Assembly: GCA_025989215.1 (NCBI GenBank)
Contig: JAPDNP010000002.1
Coordinates: 186,001 to 250,000 of the forward strand
Direction: 5' to 3'
From: Neisseriaceae bacterium JH1-16
GTDB lineage: Bacteria; Pseudomonadota; Gammaproteobacteria; Burkholderiales; Chromobacteriaceae
DNA length: 64,000 nucleotides
The stretch's first letter is position 1. Each line of letters begins with the position of its first letter. The position numbers and the translations under genes were made by a program. The notes under the pieces are model-generated. The model was not told where the DNA came from. It did not search any database and worked only from the letters and a program-made list of their open reading frames with translations. Shown one piece after another: positions 47,004 to 56,070 of this stretch.

Positions 47004-47450
47004 ATGCGCTGGAAACCCAACGTCACCGTCGCCGCTGTGATCGAACAGAACGGTCGCTTTCTGATTGTCGAGGAAGACACCGAGCACGGCCGCCAGATCA
47101 ACCAACCGGCCGGCCATCTCGAACACGGCGAGAGCCTGATCGACGCGGTGCGCCGCGAGGTTCTGGAGGAAACCGGCTACGAGTTCGAGCCGGAGGGCCT
47201 GGTCGGCATCTATCTGTCGGACAAGGTCGACTCGGCCGACATCAGCTATCTGCGCTTCGCCTTCTTCGGTCGCATCATCGCCCACCACCCGGAGCGAACG
47301 CTCGACACCGGCATCGTGGCTGCACACTGGCTGCGCGCCGACGAGATCCTCGCCCATCGCTGCCCGCATCGCAGCCCGCTGGTAGCGCGCTGCCTCGCCG
47401 ATTGGCAAAGCGGGCAACGCGCCCCGCTGTCGCTTCTCGATCGGGTTTAA
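47004..47450 (+). CDS. nudJ: Nudix hydrolase NudJ
   Basis: 148 aa from ATG 47004 (GGGAG before it); the long frame starting at 46098 is antisense to bfr and bfd and is rejected. Nudix box GHLEHGESLIDAVRREVLEE plus TGY matches Gx5Ex7REUXEEXGU exactly. NudJ hydrolyses nucleoside and HMP pyrophosphates. It lies upstream of mnmA, as in E. coli, here with one extra gene between. Confidence 0.93.
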   Translation: MRWKPNVTVAAVIEQNGRFLIVEEDTEHGRQINQPAGHLEHGESLIDAVRREVLEETGYEFEPEGLVGIYLSDKVDSADISYLRFAFFGRIIAHHPERTLDTGIVAAHWLRADEILAHRCPHRSPLVARCLADWQSGQRAPLSLLDRV

Positions 47451-47634
47451 GAATTATTAACACAACCCCTGCTGGCATGGTGATGCCGCCTGGTCGTGCG
47501 GCTGGTACTGTCTTGGAGTGAGCATCCAGTCGGGAACGCTCCGGCAGGCTTGCCAGGCACGCCTGGACACCCGACATCCCGGCCGGCGACGCCGTCGGCC
47601 ATCAATCAGCTTCCAGCCCCTGCGGAGCGAGCGT

Positions 47635-48183
47635 ATGCGCCGACTGACCGTCCTGCTGCTGTCCCTGCCCTTCTGGCTCGCCGCCCCGGCGTGGTCGACG
47701 ACGCTAAAGGTCTGTTATCATTATGGATGTCAGCGGCAGGCCTCGTTCGAGGTCGACGAGCAGGCGGAAAGCACCTTGGCGGCGCTGTTTGCGGCCAGCC
47801 ATGACGATGTCGGTGAGCGCAGTGCGGTGGTGCAGGCGGTGCAGCAGCTCTACCAGGTGGCGGCGACGCAATTTGCACCGATCGCCGAGGACCGCGGCGG
47901 CAACTTCAGCGACGGCACGGCCGAGGGCAAGATGGACTGTGTCGACCACAGCACCAATGTGCAGGGCTTTCTCGACTATTTCCTGGCGCACGGCTGGCTG
48001 CGTTATCACCAGCTGATGGGCCGAACCTGGCGGGCGCCCAGGGTGCTCGACCTACATTACGCCGCGCAACTGCATGACATCGTCGACGGCAGCGACTGGA
48101 TCGTCGACAGCTGGTTCAAGGATTTCGGGGCACCGCCTTTGATGGTGCCCCTTGCTATTTGGATGGAAGGATACTCCCCGTGA
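47635..48183 (+). CDS. Exported protein with Cys-His-Asp pattern, unknown function
   Basis: 182 aa from ATG 47635 (GGAG before it). Signal peptide about 1-21 (cut after WS). The mature protein has KVCYHYGC, a region [17 protein letters not shown], then [33 protein letters not shown] and [11 protein letters not shown]. The order Cys - His - Asp with aromatic neighbours is that of transglutaminase-like or papain-like cysteine peptidases, so a cysteine hydrolase is possible; I do not recognise the family with certainty. Its TGA overlaps the mnmA GTG by 3 bases (GTGA), so mnmA is translationally coupled to it. Confidence 0.75.
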   Translation: MRRLTVLLLSLPFWLAAPAWSTTLKVCYHYGCQRQASFEVDEQAESTLAALFAASHDDVGERSAVVQAVQQLYQVAATQFAPIAEDRGGNFSDGTAEGKMDCVDHSTNVQGFLDYFLAHGWLRYHQLMGRTWRAPRVLDLHYAAQLHDIVDGSDWIVDSWFKDFGAPPLMVPLAIWMEGYSP

Positions 48184-49256
48184 CGGGCAAGAAACGGATC
48201 GTCGTCGGCATGTCCGGCGGTGTTGACTCGTCGGTGACTGCGTGGCTGCTGAAACAGCAGGGCCACGAGGTGATCGGCGTGTTCATGCAGAACTGGGAAG
48301 ACGACAACGACAGCGAATACTGTTCGATCAAGGAAGACGCGCTCGATGCGATGAGCGTGGCCGACATCGTCGGCATCGATATGGAAGTGGTCAACTTCGC
48401 CAAGGAATACAAGGACCGGGTGTTCTCGTACTTCCTGAAGGAATATTCGGCAGGCCGCACCCCGAACCCGGACGTGCTGTGCAATGCCGAGATCAAGTTC
48501 AAGGCCTTCCTCGACTATGCGATGGAACTGGGCGCCGACTGCATCGCCACCGGCCACTATGCGCGCAAGCACGTCGAGAACGGCCGCCACTACCTGATGA
48601 AGGCGGTCGACCACACCAAGGACCAGAGCTACTTCCTGTACCGGCTGAACCAGTCTCAGCTGTCCCGTGCGATGTTCCCGCTCGGCGACATCCGCAAGAC
48701 CGAAGTGCGCCAGTTGGCCGAACAGGCCGGCCTGCCGACCGCGGCGAAGAAGGACAGCACCGGCATCTGCTTCATCGGCGAGCGGCCGTTCCGCGACTTC
48801 CTGCAGCGCTACCTGCCGACCTCGCCGGGCGAGATGATCACCCCCGACGGCAAGGTGGTCGGCGAACACGTCGGGCTGACCTTCTACACGCTCGGCCAGC
48901 GCAAGGGCCTGACCATCGGCGGCTCGCGCGACGGCAACGGCGAACCGTGGTTTGTCGCCGGCAAGGACATCCCTGCCAACAAGCTGATCGTGGTACAGGG
49001 GCACGACCACCCGCTGCTACTCAAGTCGACGCTCGCCATGAGCGACCTGTCCTGGACGCTGGACGAGGCGCCGACCGCCGGCGAATACGCGGCGAAGAGC
49101 CGCTACCGGATGGCCGACGCGGCCTGCTCGCTCAGCCCGGTGGTCGACGGTGCGGCCACGCTGACCTTCCGTGACAAGCAGTGGGCGGTGACGCCGGGCC
49201 AGTCGGCAGTGCTGTATGACGGCGATATCTGCCTGGGCGGCGGCATCATCCAGTAA
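48180..49256 (+). CDS. mnmA: tRNA 2-thiouridylase MnmA
   Basis: 358 aa from GTG 48180, which overlaps the previous stop and has GGAAGG upstream. Adds sulfur to U34 of Glu/Gln/Lys tRNAs. PP-loop [11 protein letters not shown] (about 8-18), catalytic Cys in [12 protein letters not shown] and second Cys in [10 protein letters not shown], and the FTGH-like IATGHYAR block. It ends with LCLGGGIIQ. One TTGGCCGAA copy at 48714. Confidence 0.97.
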   Translation: MTGKKRIVVGMSGGVDSSVTAWLLKQQGHEVIGVFMQNWEDDNDSEYCSIKEDALDAMSVADIVGIDMEVVNFAKEYKDRVFSYFLKEYSAGRTPNPDVLCNAEIKFKAFLDYAMELGADCIATGHYARKHVENGRHYLMKAVDHTKDQSYFLYRLNQSQLSRAMFPLGDIRKTEVRQLAEQAGLPTAAKKDSTGICFIGERPFRDFLQRYLPTSPGEMITPDGKVVGEHVGLTFYTLGQRKGLTIGGSRDGNGEPWFVAGKDIPANKLIVVQGHDHPLLLKSTLAMSDLSWTLDEAPTAGEYAAKSRYRMADAACSLSPVVDGAATLTFRDKQWAVTPGQSAVLYDGDICLGGGIIQ

Positions 49257-49276
49257 GTACCTGCCCTGCCCCAAGA

Positions 49277-49308
49277 AACCGTCCCGCTCACGCTGGGCGG
49301 TTTTTTTT
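49277..49308 (+). terminator. Terminator behind mnmA
   Basis: Stem of about 9 bp (49279-49287 with 49292-49300, one mismatch and one wobble pair) and eight T. Confidence 0.85.
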
Positions 49309-49323
49309 CGTCCGCTGCCGACC

Positions 49324-49358
49324 AAAAAAGCGGCCAACGAGCTTGCGCAGGTTGGCCG
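49324..49358 (-). terminator. Terminator of the dioxygenase gene built on the dispersed word
   Basis: On the minus strand CGGCCAAC (complement of 49351-49358) pairs with GTTGGCCG (complement of 49331-49338) and is followed by a run of six T (complement of 49324-49329). One arm is the 9-mer copy at 49352-49360, the other a copy lacking its end. This is a complete intrinsic terminator made from the word. Confidence 0.8.
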
Positions 49359-49383
49359 AAAGACACTTCTCTGGAGGGAAAAT

Positions 49384-50076
49384 CTAGACGGTAGGCAGCC
49401 CCACATCGTAGTGGGCGATGAAGCCGTCGGGCCGGCGCTGCACGTTCAGGACCAGGCGTTCGCCATTACGGTGGAAGATGCCGTCGTCGGCGTTGCGCGT
49501 CGTGCGTTGACCGCGCCGGGCGTACGGCGCCAGCGTGTGCACCCGGTCGGTCAGCGCATCGTCGAAATACAGTTGCGAGGTGAATTCGCCGCCCTCGCGC
49601 GGCCGCACCTTGAAGTGGATGTGCACCGTCCGGCCGTCGTACCAGCCCGGGTAGATGGTCAGGAAGTGCACCCGCCCCTCGGCATCGCTGCGCTGGAAGC
49701 CGCGCAGGAACCGGGTTCCCCGCGTGTTGAAGCCCGGATCCTCGGCGTCGGAATAGATCCCATCGGCGTTGCAATGCCACAGATCGACCCGCGCCCCGGC
49801 CACCGGAAGGCAACCGCCGCCGCTCGCCCGCACCACGCGCAGCGTCAGCTGCAACGGCGCGCCGGGCACCACCTTGCCGGTAGCCGGGTCGCTGCGCAGG
49901 TCGACCCGCTCCAGGCGCTCGTCGACGAAGTACGGCCCTTCGATCTGCGCCGGCGTGAGGACGCAGGCGGCAGCCCCCAACGGCGTAGCCAACGCGCGGC
50001 GGGCTAGCATGCTGGCGCCGGTGACGCCGGCCAGCGCCAACACGGTACGTCGATCGAATCGGTGACGATTGTTCAT
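49384..50076 (-). CDS. Tat-exported intradiol dioxygenase-family protein
   Basis: 230 aa. Tat signal (FDRRTVLALAGVTG, twin Arg 9-10). Intradiol fold with the iron ligands: Tyr in NADGIYSD, Tyr in TIYPGWYDGR, and two His in TVHIHFKV. The family cleaves catechols or hydroxyquinols; exported members of this size are little studied. The mature chain starts with the block LTPAQIEGPYFVDERLERVDLR given here by its ends LTPAQIEGPYF and RVDLR. It is followed by a terminator and is 19 bp from the Spy-like gene. Confidence 0.85.
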   Translation of the reverse strand: MNNRHRFDRRTVLALAGVTGASMLARRALATPLGAAACVLTPAQIEGPYFVDERLERVDLRSDPATGKVVPGAPLQLTLRVVRASGGGCLPVAGARVDLWHCNADGIYSDAEDPGFNTRGTRFLRGFQRSDAEGRVHFLTIYPGWYDGRTVHIHFKVRPREGGEFTSQLYFDDALTDRVHTLAPYARRGQRTTRNADDGIFHRNGERLVLNVQRRPDGFIAHYDVGLPTV

Positions 50077-50095
50077 CTCATCTCCTGTGCCGCAC

Positions 50096-50605
50096 TCACC
50101 CCATGCTGTGTTCGCGCCAGGCCTCGCGTTTCTTCAGCTGTTGCTGCTGATCCGGGGTCAGCACGCCGTAGATCTTGTGGCGTAGCTCGCTTCGGAAAGC
50201 GATCAGGTCGGCCATCTGGCGGCCCTGCTGTTCGGCCAACTGCTTGACCCTGGCCGGGTCATAGCTACTGAAGCCGGCCGCGTTGCGCAGGCTCTCGCGG
50301 GTGGCGCGCAGTGCCTTCATCTTTTGATATAGCGCCGGTTCGGCCGCATACACCAGCTGGAATACCTTGTCCTGCTGCGCATCGCTGAGCTTGAGGCCGT
50401 GCAGCGGCAACAGCGCGTGCCCCGGCATGCCTAAGCCGTCCTCGCCATCGTGATGCATGCCGTGCCAGTCGCCATGCTGCTGGTCCATCGCGGGCGGCGG
50501 GCCCGATCGGTCCATCGCATTGGGTTCGGCAGCGGATGCTGCGCCTGCGCCGAGCAGGAACGAAGCGAGCGTCATCGCCCGCAGGAAACGTTTGGTTCGA
50601 GTCAT
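50096..50605 (-). CDS. Spy/CpxP-like periplasmic protein
   Basis: 169 aa. Signal peptide about 1-25, a His/Asp/Gly-rich stretch (about 40-60), then the four-helix LTxxQ fold with LKLSDAQQDKVFQL and YGVLTPDQQQQLKK. Such proteins act as ATP-independent chaperones or dampen the CpxA sensor. It is divergent from a CpxRA-like pair, with a CpxR-like site between. One TTGGCCGAA copy (50231). Confidence 0.85.
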   Translation of the reverse strand: MTRTKRFLRAMTLASFLLGAGAASAAEPNAMDRSGPPPAMDQQHGDWHGMHHDGEDGLGMPGHALLPLHGLKLSDAQQDKVFQLVYAAEPALYQKMKALRATRESLRNAAGFSSYDPARVKQLAEQQGRQMADLIAFRSELRHKIYGVLTPDQQQQLKKREAWREHSMG

Positions 50606-50703
50606 CGCCTGTCTCCGTGGTCATTGAGTCACGCGCCGCGGCAAGCGACGCATCCGATGACTGCACTATGCGCCGGGCCGCCTTAAGCCGGGGTTAGGGC
50701 AAT

Positions 50704-50718
50704 GTAAAGTTTGCGAAA
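50704..50718. promoter_or_regulatory. Candidate CpxR box
   Basis: GTAAAGTTTGCGAAA fits GTAAA-N5-GTAAA at eight of ten fixed positions and lies between the divergent Spy-like and CpxR-like genes, about 100 bases from each start. Confidence 0.5.
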
Positions 50719-50821
50719 ATCCATATCGAAGCTGCCGCTGCGATGAAGAGCGCCGGTATCATCAAGGCATCGATGATGAAAACCTTGCCGCCCGACGCGG
50801 TGGCGATGTCTTGGAGGAAAA

Positions 50822-51511
50822 ATGACGGTCCGAATCCTATTGGTCGACGACGATGCCGAACTGGTCGCGATCCTGAGCGACTACCTGCGTTCGGAAGGAT
50901 TCGAGGTCGACTGCGCCAGCGATGGCGAAAGCGGTGCCGCAGCGGCGCTGAGCGGCCAGTACGCGCTGGTGGTACTCGACGTGATGATGCCGCGGGTCGG
51001 CGGCCTGGAAGCGCTGCGACGCATCCGCCAACAAAGCCGCATCCCGGTACTGATGCTGACCGCCAAGGGTGACGATATCGACCGCATCGTCGGGCTGGAG
51101 CTCGGCGCCGACGACTATGTGCCCAAGCCCTGCCTGCCGCGCGAACTGGTGGCGCGGCTGCGCGCCATCCTGCGCCGCACCGCCGGCCAGGCCGAGCCCG
51201 CCACGCGCCAGCCGTTGCACACCGGTGCGCTGTCGCTCTATCCGGAACACCACCGGGTCGAATGGTGCGGCCAGCCGGTCGAGCTGACCAATGCCGAATT
51301 CCAGCTGCTTGCCGCACTGATGACCGCCGCCGGCCGAGTGCTGAGCAAACAGGAGCTGAGCGAGCAGGCGCTGGGCCGCCCGCACACCCGCTACGACCGC
51401 AGCGTCGACGTGCACATGAGCAATATCCGCCAGAAGCTCGGCCCGGATGCCCACGGCCACACCCCGATCCTGACCGTGCGCGGCGTCGGCTACCGGATCG
51501 CCCAGGAATGA
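50822..51511 (+). CDS. OmpR-family response regulator, CpxR/RstA-like
   Basis: 229 aa. Receiver domain about 3-117: acidic pair Asp9-10-11, phospho-acceptor Asp53 (VVLDVMMP), Thr/Lys switch (MLTAKG, VPKPC). Winged-helix effector about 135-228 (VELTNAEFQLLAALM, RSVDVHMSNIRQKLG, VRGVGYRI). Partner of the sensor kinase 38 bp downstream. GAGG precedes the ATG. The Cys after KP is unusual where a hydrophobic Phe or Tyr is common. Confidence 0.92.
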   Translation: MTVRILLVDDDAELVAILSDYLRSEGFEVDCASDGESGAAAALSGQYALVVLDVMMPRVGGLEALRRIRQQSRIPVLMLTAKGDDIDRIVGLELGADDYVPKPCLPRELVARLRAILRRTAGQAEPATRQPLHTGALSLYPEHHRVEWCGQPVELTNAEFQLLAALMTAAGRVLSKQELSEQALGRPHTRYDRSVDVHMSNIRQKLGPDAHGHTPILTVRGVGYRIAQE

Positions 51512-51549
51512 GCCACTCCAATCCCCGCATAGACACACGGAACTGAACG

Positions 51550-52947
51550 ATGGGCCGCCTGTTCTGGAAAATCCTGTTCGGTTTCTGGTTGACGCTGTTG
51601 ACCGTGGCGCTGATCGCCGGCTCGCTGTCCTATCTGTATATGGAGAGCCGCCAGCGTCACATCGGCGATGTCGCCGAGGGGCCGCACGCCGCGGTAGCCA
51701 CCTCGGCAGCGGCCTCCACCCTGCATTACGGCGGCCTGCCGGCCCTGCAGAGCTTGTTGAGCAGCTGGCCCCCCTTCATTCGCGAGCGCCTGCTGGTGGT
51801 CGACGTCAATGGTCAGGATGCGCTGGGCCGGAAGGTCCCGGCCGTGGCCTTGACCGAAGCCCGCCGTCGCGCCGAATCGGCTAGCGAGCCATCCCGCGAG
51901 CGCAGCGTGCAGAGCAGCGTCGCGCCGAACGGCCAGCGCTACCTGCTGTTCGTGCTGACCGAAGGGCTGCGACCACACCCCCTGGCCGGAGGCACTCGCC
52001 TGCGCCCGCCTCCGCCGCTGATGCCCGGCCTGCCCATCGGCATGATGCTGGGCGTTGCACTGGGTAGCCTGGTATTCAGCGCTGCACTCGCCTGGTATTT
52101 GACCCGGCCGCTGCGACTGTTGAGCGGCGCCTTCGCCCGACTGGCCGACGGCAACCTCGACACCCGCGTCGCAGCTGAAATCGGCCGCCGACGCGACGAG
52201 GTCGCCGACCTGGGACATGACTTCGATCGGATGGCCGAACGGCTGAAAGTGCTGGTCACCGCGCAGCGCCAGTTGCTGCACGACGTCTCGCACGAACTGC
52301 GCTCGCCACTGGGTCGGCTGCAAGCCGCAGTCGGGCTGGCCCGCCAGCAGCCGGACAAGCTGGAGACCTCGCTCGATCGGGTCGAACGCGAAGCGGCCCG
52401 ACTCGACCAGCTGGTCGGCGAAGTGCTGACGCTATCGCGGCTGGAAGCCGGCGGCGCTCGGCCCGCCGAATCGGACGAATTCTTCGATCTGACCGAGTTG
52501 CTCGCCAGCATCGTCGACGATGCCCGCTTCGAGGCCACTCATCATGAGATCACCATCGACTTTTCGTCGGGAGACGAGGAGACGCTGATGCGGGGCCGCG
52601 CCGAACTGCTGCACCGTGCGCTGGAAAACATCGTGCGCAATGCGCTGAAGCATTCGCCGAGCGGGCAGCGAGTCGAGATCACGCTGCGCCGTCATGGTGG
52701 CGAGGCCCTCGTGCAGGTCAGCGACCGCGGCCCCGGCGTCGACCCCGAACAGCTGGCGACGATGTTCGAGCCTTTCGTGCAGCTGGACAACAGCCGCAAC
52801 GCCGCCGGCTGGGGACTGGGGCTGGCGATCGCCCAGCGCGCCATCATCGCCCACCACGGCGCGGTCGGCGCCGCCAACCGCGACGGCGGCGGGCTCACCG
52901 TCAGCGTCACCCTGCCGCTGCAACCGGCCCTGCCCGACAGCGACTGA
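51550..52947 (+). CDS. Sensor histidine kinase, CpxA-like
   Basis: 465 aa. Two membrane segments (about 9-33 and 163-185), a periplasmic sensor part (about 35-160), HAMP (about 186-238), H-box LLHDVSHELRSPLGRLQAA (His about 245), N-box ENIVRNALKHSP, G1 DRGPGVDP and G2 GWGLGLAIAQ. It would control the adjacent regulator in response to envelope stress, with the Spy-like protein as probable target and modulator. Confidence 0.93.
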   Translation: MGRLFWKILFGFWLTLLTVALIAGSLSYLYMESRQRHIGDVAEGPHAAVATSAAASTLHYGGLPALQSLLSSWPPFIRERLLVVDVNGQDALGRKVPAVALTEARRRAESASEPSRERSVQSSVAPNGQRYLLFVLTEGLRPHPLAGGTRLRPPPPLMPGLPIGMMLGVALGSLVFSAALAWYLTRPLRLLSGAFARLADGNLDTRVAAEIGRRRDEVADLGHDFDRMAERLKVLVTAQRQLLHDVSHELRSPLGRLQAAVGLARQQPDKLETSLDRVEREAARLDQLVGEVLTLSRLEAGGARPAESDEFFDLTELLASIVDDARFEATHHEITIDFSSGDEETLMRGRAELLHRALENIVRNALKHSPSGQRVEITLRRHGGEALVQVSDRGPGVDPEQLATMFEPFVQLDNSRNAAGWGLGLAIAQRAIIAHHGAVGAANRDGGGLTVSVTLPLQPALPDSD

Positions 52948-53886
52948 TCAGCCCGCGTCCACCGCCAGGCTGATCAGTCCGCTCTTCATCGCCTCGGGAG
53001 CAACCCGGTGGCGTGTCAGCAGCCAGTCATGCATCAATAGCGCCGCGTCGCTCGCCTTGTCGGCCGGCGGACGCGCCAGCGCATAGCCGCAGCCGGTCAA
53101 CAGCAATTGCCCGAACGGCGCCACAACCGCTCCGCGTGCCAGCTCTTCCTTCAACAGCGTCACATCGGCGATCGACACGCCGAAGCCCTGCAACGCCGCG
53201 CTCATCGCCTGATCGAGCGTCTCGAAGATCTGCCCGGACGCCACGCCGATCTCGCCCGCCCCCACCGCCGCCAGCCACTGCGACCAGTCGCGCTTGTCGC
53301 GCGACGGGTGCAGCAGCGGGTAATGGGTCAGCGCCGCAGGCTCGGTCAGCGGCACGCCGACCTGCTCGGCCAAGCCGGGCGTCAGCACCGGGGTCAGCTG
53401 CTCGACGAACAGCGGGGTCAGGCTGGGATTGGCCGAAGGAAGCGGCACGAACACCACGGCCAGGTCAAACGGCTCGCGCGAGAAGTTGACGTCGTGCGCG
53501 TGCACGCTGGTCACCTCCACCTCGATCTCCGGATGCTCGCGCGCGAACTCGCGCACCTCGCCGAGCAGCCAGCGCGACGCGCAGGACGGCGCCTTCAGCC
53601 GCAAGCGGTTCTTCACGCTGCGCCCGGTCGCTTCCAGCCCCTTCTCCAGCGTCGACAGCGCCCGCGTCACATGGGGCAGCAACACCTCGCCCTGCACCGA
53701 CAAGGACAGCTTGCGCACCTGGCGGTGAAATAGCGGATAGCCCAGCTGCGTTTCCAACTGGCTGATCTGCTTGCTGACCGCGCTTTGCGTGATGAACAGC
53801 TCCTCGGCGGCGCGGGTAAAGCTGAGGGTGCGCGCGGCCACTTCGAACACCTGCAGCGCATAGAGCGGCAACACCGGACGGGCCAT
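52948..53886 (-). CDS. LysR-family regulator, GcvA-like
   Basis: 312 aa from ATG 53886 (AGGATC before it). Helix-turn-helix about 8-65: LYALQVFEVAARTLSFTRAAEELF and TQSAVSKQISQLE. The effector domain (about 90-300) follows the GcvA subgroup (FDLAVVFVPLP). Divergent from the aminotransferase gene, so it may regulate aminotransferase and amidase. Its stop is directly adjacent to the stop of the kinase gene (convergent). Confidence 0.9.
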   Translation of the reverse strand: MARPVLPLYALQVFEVAARTLSFTRAAEELFITQSAVSKQISQLETQLGYPLFHRQVRKLSLSVQGEVLLPHVTRALSTLEKGLEATGRSVKNRLRLKAPSCASRWLLGEVREFAREHPEIEVEVTSVHAHDVNFSREPFDLAVVFVPLPSANPSLTPLFVEQLTPVLTPGLAEQVGVPLTEPAALTHYPLLHPSRDKRDWSQWLAAVGAGEIGVASGQIFETLDQAMSAALQGFGVSIADVTLLKEELARGAVVAPFGQLLLTGCGYALARPPADKASDAALLMHDWLLTRHRVAPEAMKSGLISLAVDAG

Positions 53887-54011
53887 GATCTGATCCTGAG
53901 AAAAACTCATCCATACGATGCCGATAATTCGTTTGTCGCACAAGTGGCACGGCCTTCTAATTCGCCTAACCGCGCACGATCTGCGCCCCCAATGCCCCCG
54001 AGGATTTCGCG

Positions 54012-55163
54012 ATGAGCACCCCCACCCTGCGCTCCAAACTGCCCGCCGTCGGCACCACGATCTTCACCGTGATCGGCCAGCTGTCCGCCCAATACCAGGC
54101 GATCAACCTGTCGCAGGGCGCGCCGAACTTTCCCTGCGACCCGGAACTGATCCGCCATGCGCACGAGGCGATGCTCGCCGGCCACAACCAGTACGCGCCG
54201 ATGACCGGCCTGCCGGCACTGCGCGAAGCGCTCGCCGCCAAGGCCGAGGCGCTGTACGGCCACACCTACGATCCGGCCGACGAGGTCACCGTGATGGCCA
54301 GCGCCAGCGAAGCACTGTTCTCGGCGGTCACCGCGCTGGTGCACCCGGGCGACGAGGTGATCATCTTCGAGCCGGCCTTCGACAGCTACGCGCCGATGGT
54401 CGAGCTGCAGGGCGCCATCGTGGTGCCGGTGAAGCTGAATGCCCCCGAATTCGCCGTCCCCTGGGACGAGGTGGCCGCCAAGATCACCCCGCGCACCCGG
54501 ATGATCGTGCTCAACACCCCGCACAACCCGACCGGCACGGTGCTGGGCGACGCCGACATCGCCGCGCTGACCCGGCTGACCGACAACACCGACATCGTGA
54601 TCCTGTCCGACGAGGTGTACGAGCACGTGGTGTTCGACGGCCAGCTGCACCACAGCATGAGCCGCCACCCGAAATTGGCCGAACGCTCGGTGGTGGTCGG
54701 CTCCTTCGGCAAGACCTTCCACGTCACCGGCTGGCGGGTAGGCTTCTGCATGGCGCCGGCCGCGCTGATGGACGAGGTGCGCAAGGTGCACCAGTTCGCG
54801 ATGTTCGCCGCCGACACGCCGATGCAGTACGCGCTGGCCAAGATCATGCAGAAGCCGGACAACTACCTGAACCTCGCGGCGTTCTACCAGCAAAAGCGCG
54901 ACCTGCTGATCGGCGGCTTGAAAGGCTCGCGCCTGAAGCTGCACCCGTCGGCCGGCAGCTTCTTCCTGCTCGCCGAGTTCGGCCACTTCAGCGACGAGAG
55001 CGACAGCCAGTTCGTGCAGCGACTGATCCGCGAACACGGCGTATCGACCATCCCGGTATCGGCGTTCTACAGCGACGGCACCGACGCGCAGGTGATCCGC
55101 CTGTCGTTCGCCAAGGACGACGCCACACTGCTGGCGGCGGCCGAGCGACTGTGCCGGGTGTAA
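54012..55163 (+). CDS. PLP-dependent aminotransferase, YbdL/glutamine transaminase K-like
   Basis: 383 aa, fold type I. Substrate pocket NLSQGAPNFPCDPE, PLP-binding NTPHNPTGTV, SDEVYEHVVFDG, the Schiff-base Lys in GSFGKTFHVTGWRVGF (about Lys 235) and the carboxylate-binding Arg in VIRLSFAK. Matches E. coli YbdL, which transaminates methionine and aromatic amino acids. The downstream Nit-type amidase (11 bp) suggests repair of the 2-oxoacid amides such transaminases make. One TTGGCCGAA copy (54675). Confidence 0.9.
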   Translation: MSTPTLRSKLPAVGTTIFTVIGQLSAQYQAINLSQGAPNFPCDPELIRHAHEAMLAGHNQYAPMTGLPALREALAAKAEALYGHTYDPADEVTVMASASEALFSAVTALVHPGDEVIIFEPAFDSYAPMVELQGAIVVPVKLNAPEFAVPWDEVAAKITPRTRMIVLNTPHNPTGTVLGDADIAALTRLTDNTDIVILSDEVYEHVVFDGQLHHSMSRHPKLAERSVVVGSFGKTFHVTGWRVGFCMAPAALMDEVRKVHQFAMFAADTPMQYALAKIMQKPDNYLNLAAFYQQKRDLLIGGLKGSRLKLHPSAGSFFLLAEFGHFSDESDSQFVQRLIREHGVSTIPVSAFYSDGTDAQVIRLSFAKDDATLLAAAERLCRV

Positions 55164-55174
55164 GGAACGCGACG

Positions 55175-56014
55175 ATGAGCCAAGCCGTCACCCACCTCAC
55201 CGCCGCCGCGATCCAGATGGTGTCCGGCGACGACCTTTCGGCCAACCTGGCCGCAGCGCGCCGCCTGGTCGGCGAGGCGGCCCGCGCCGGCGCCGAACTG
55301 GTCGCGCTGCCGGAGTACTTCTACCTGATGCCCGAGGATGAAACCGAGCGGGTAAGGTTGGCCGAACCGGCCGGCAGCGGCCAGTTCGAAGCGTTTCTGT
55401 CGGAACTGGCCCGCGAATACGGCATCTGGCTGCTCGGCGGCACCATCCCGACCCAGAGCGACGAGCCGGGCAAGATGTTCAACAGCAGCCTGCTGTTCGG
55501 CCCGGACGGCGCCTGCCGCCAGCGCTATCACAAGATGCATTTGTTCGGCTTCGACAACGGCGAAGAGCACTACCAGGAATCGGCCACGATGAGTGCCGGC
55601 GACGTGGTCGCCAGCGCCTTCACACCGTGGGGCGCACTGCGCCTGTCGGTTTGCTACGACCTGCGCTTTCCGGAGCTGTACCGCCAGGCACCGACGCCGA
55701 CGCTGATCAGCGCCCCGGCCGCGTTCACCCATGCCACCGGCGAGAAGCACTGGGAGCTGCTGCTGCGCGCCCGCGCCGTCGAGAACCTGGCCTTCATGAT
55801 CGCCCCGGGACAAGGCGGCCACCATCCCGGTGGTCGACGTACCTGGGGCCACAGTATGATCGTCGACCCCTGGGGCGACGTTCTGGCCTGCCATGCCGAA
55901 GGGGAAGGCATGGCGTTGGCTACACTCGACCTGGTCTACCAGGCCGAGCTGCGGCAACGGCTGCCGGCACTGCAGCACCGCCGGCTGCTCGATGGCGACA
56001 CCGCCGCGATATAA
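55175..56014 (+). CDS. Carbon-nitrogen hydrolase, Nit1/omega-amidase type
   Basis: 279 aa. Nitrilase fold with triad Glu (LVALPEYFYL), Lys (RYHKMHLFGF) and Cys (SVCYDLRFPEL). The later blocks HWELLLRARAVENLAF and WGHSMIVDPWG follow Nit1, which hydrolyses deaminated glutathione made by transaminase side reactions; omega-amidase is the alternative. Translated closely after the aminotransferase gene. Two TTGGCCGAA copies (55237, 55358) lie in its first quarter. Confidence 0.9.
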   Translation: MSQAVTHLTAAAIQMVSGDDLSANLAAARRLVGEAARAGAELVALPEYFYLMPEDETERVRLAEPAGSGQFEAFLSELAREYGIWLLGGTIPTQSDEPGKMFNSSLLFGPDGACRQRYHKMHLFGFDNGEEHYQESATMSAGDVVASAFTPWGALRLSVCYDLRFPELYRQAPTPTLISAPAAFTHATGEKHWELLLRARAVENLAFMIAPGQGGHHPGGRRTWGHSMIVDPWGDVLACHAEGEGMALATLDLVYQAELRQRLPALQHRRLLDGDTAAI

Positions 56015-56070
56015 CAACGACAACATCCCCATAACGCACCATCTACGTCTACATTCGAGAAGGAAACGCC

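Noticed and set aside
46098-47450. 450-codon frame that ends with the Nudix domain
   Set aside because: The first 300 codons are antisense to bfr and bfd; the ATG at 47004 with GGGAG gives a full NudJ.
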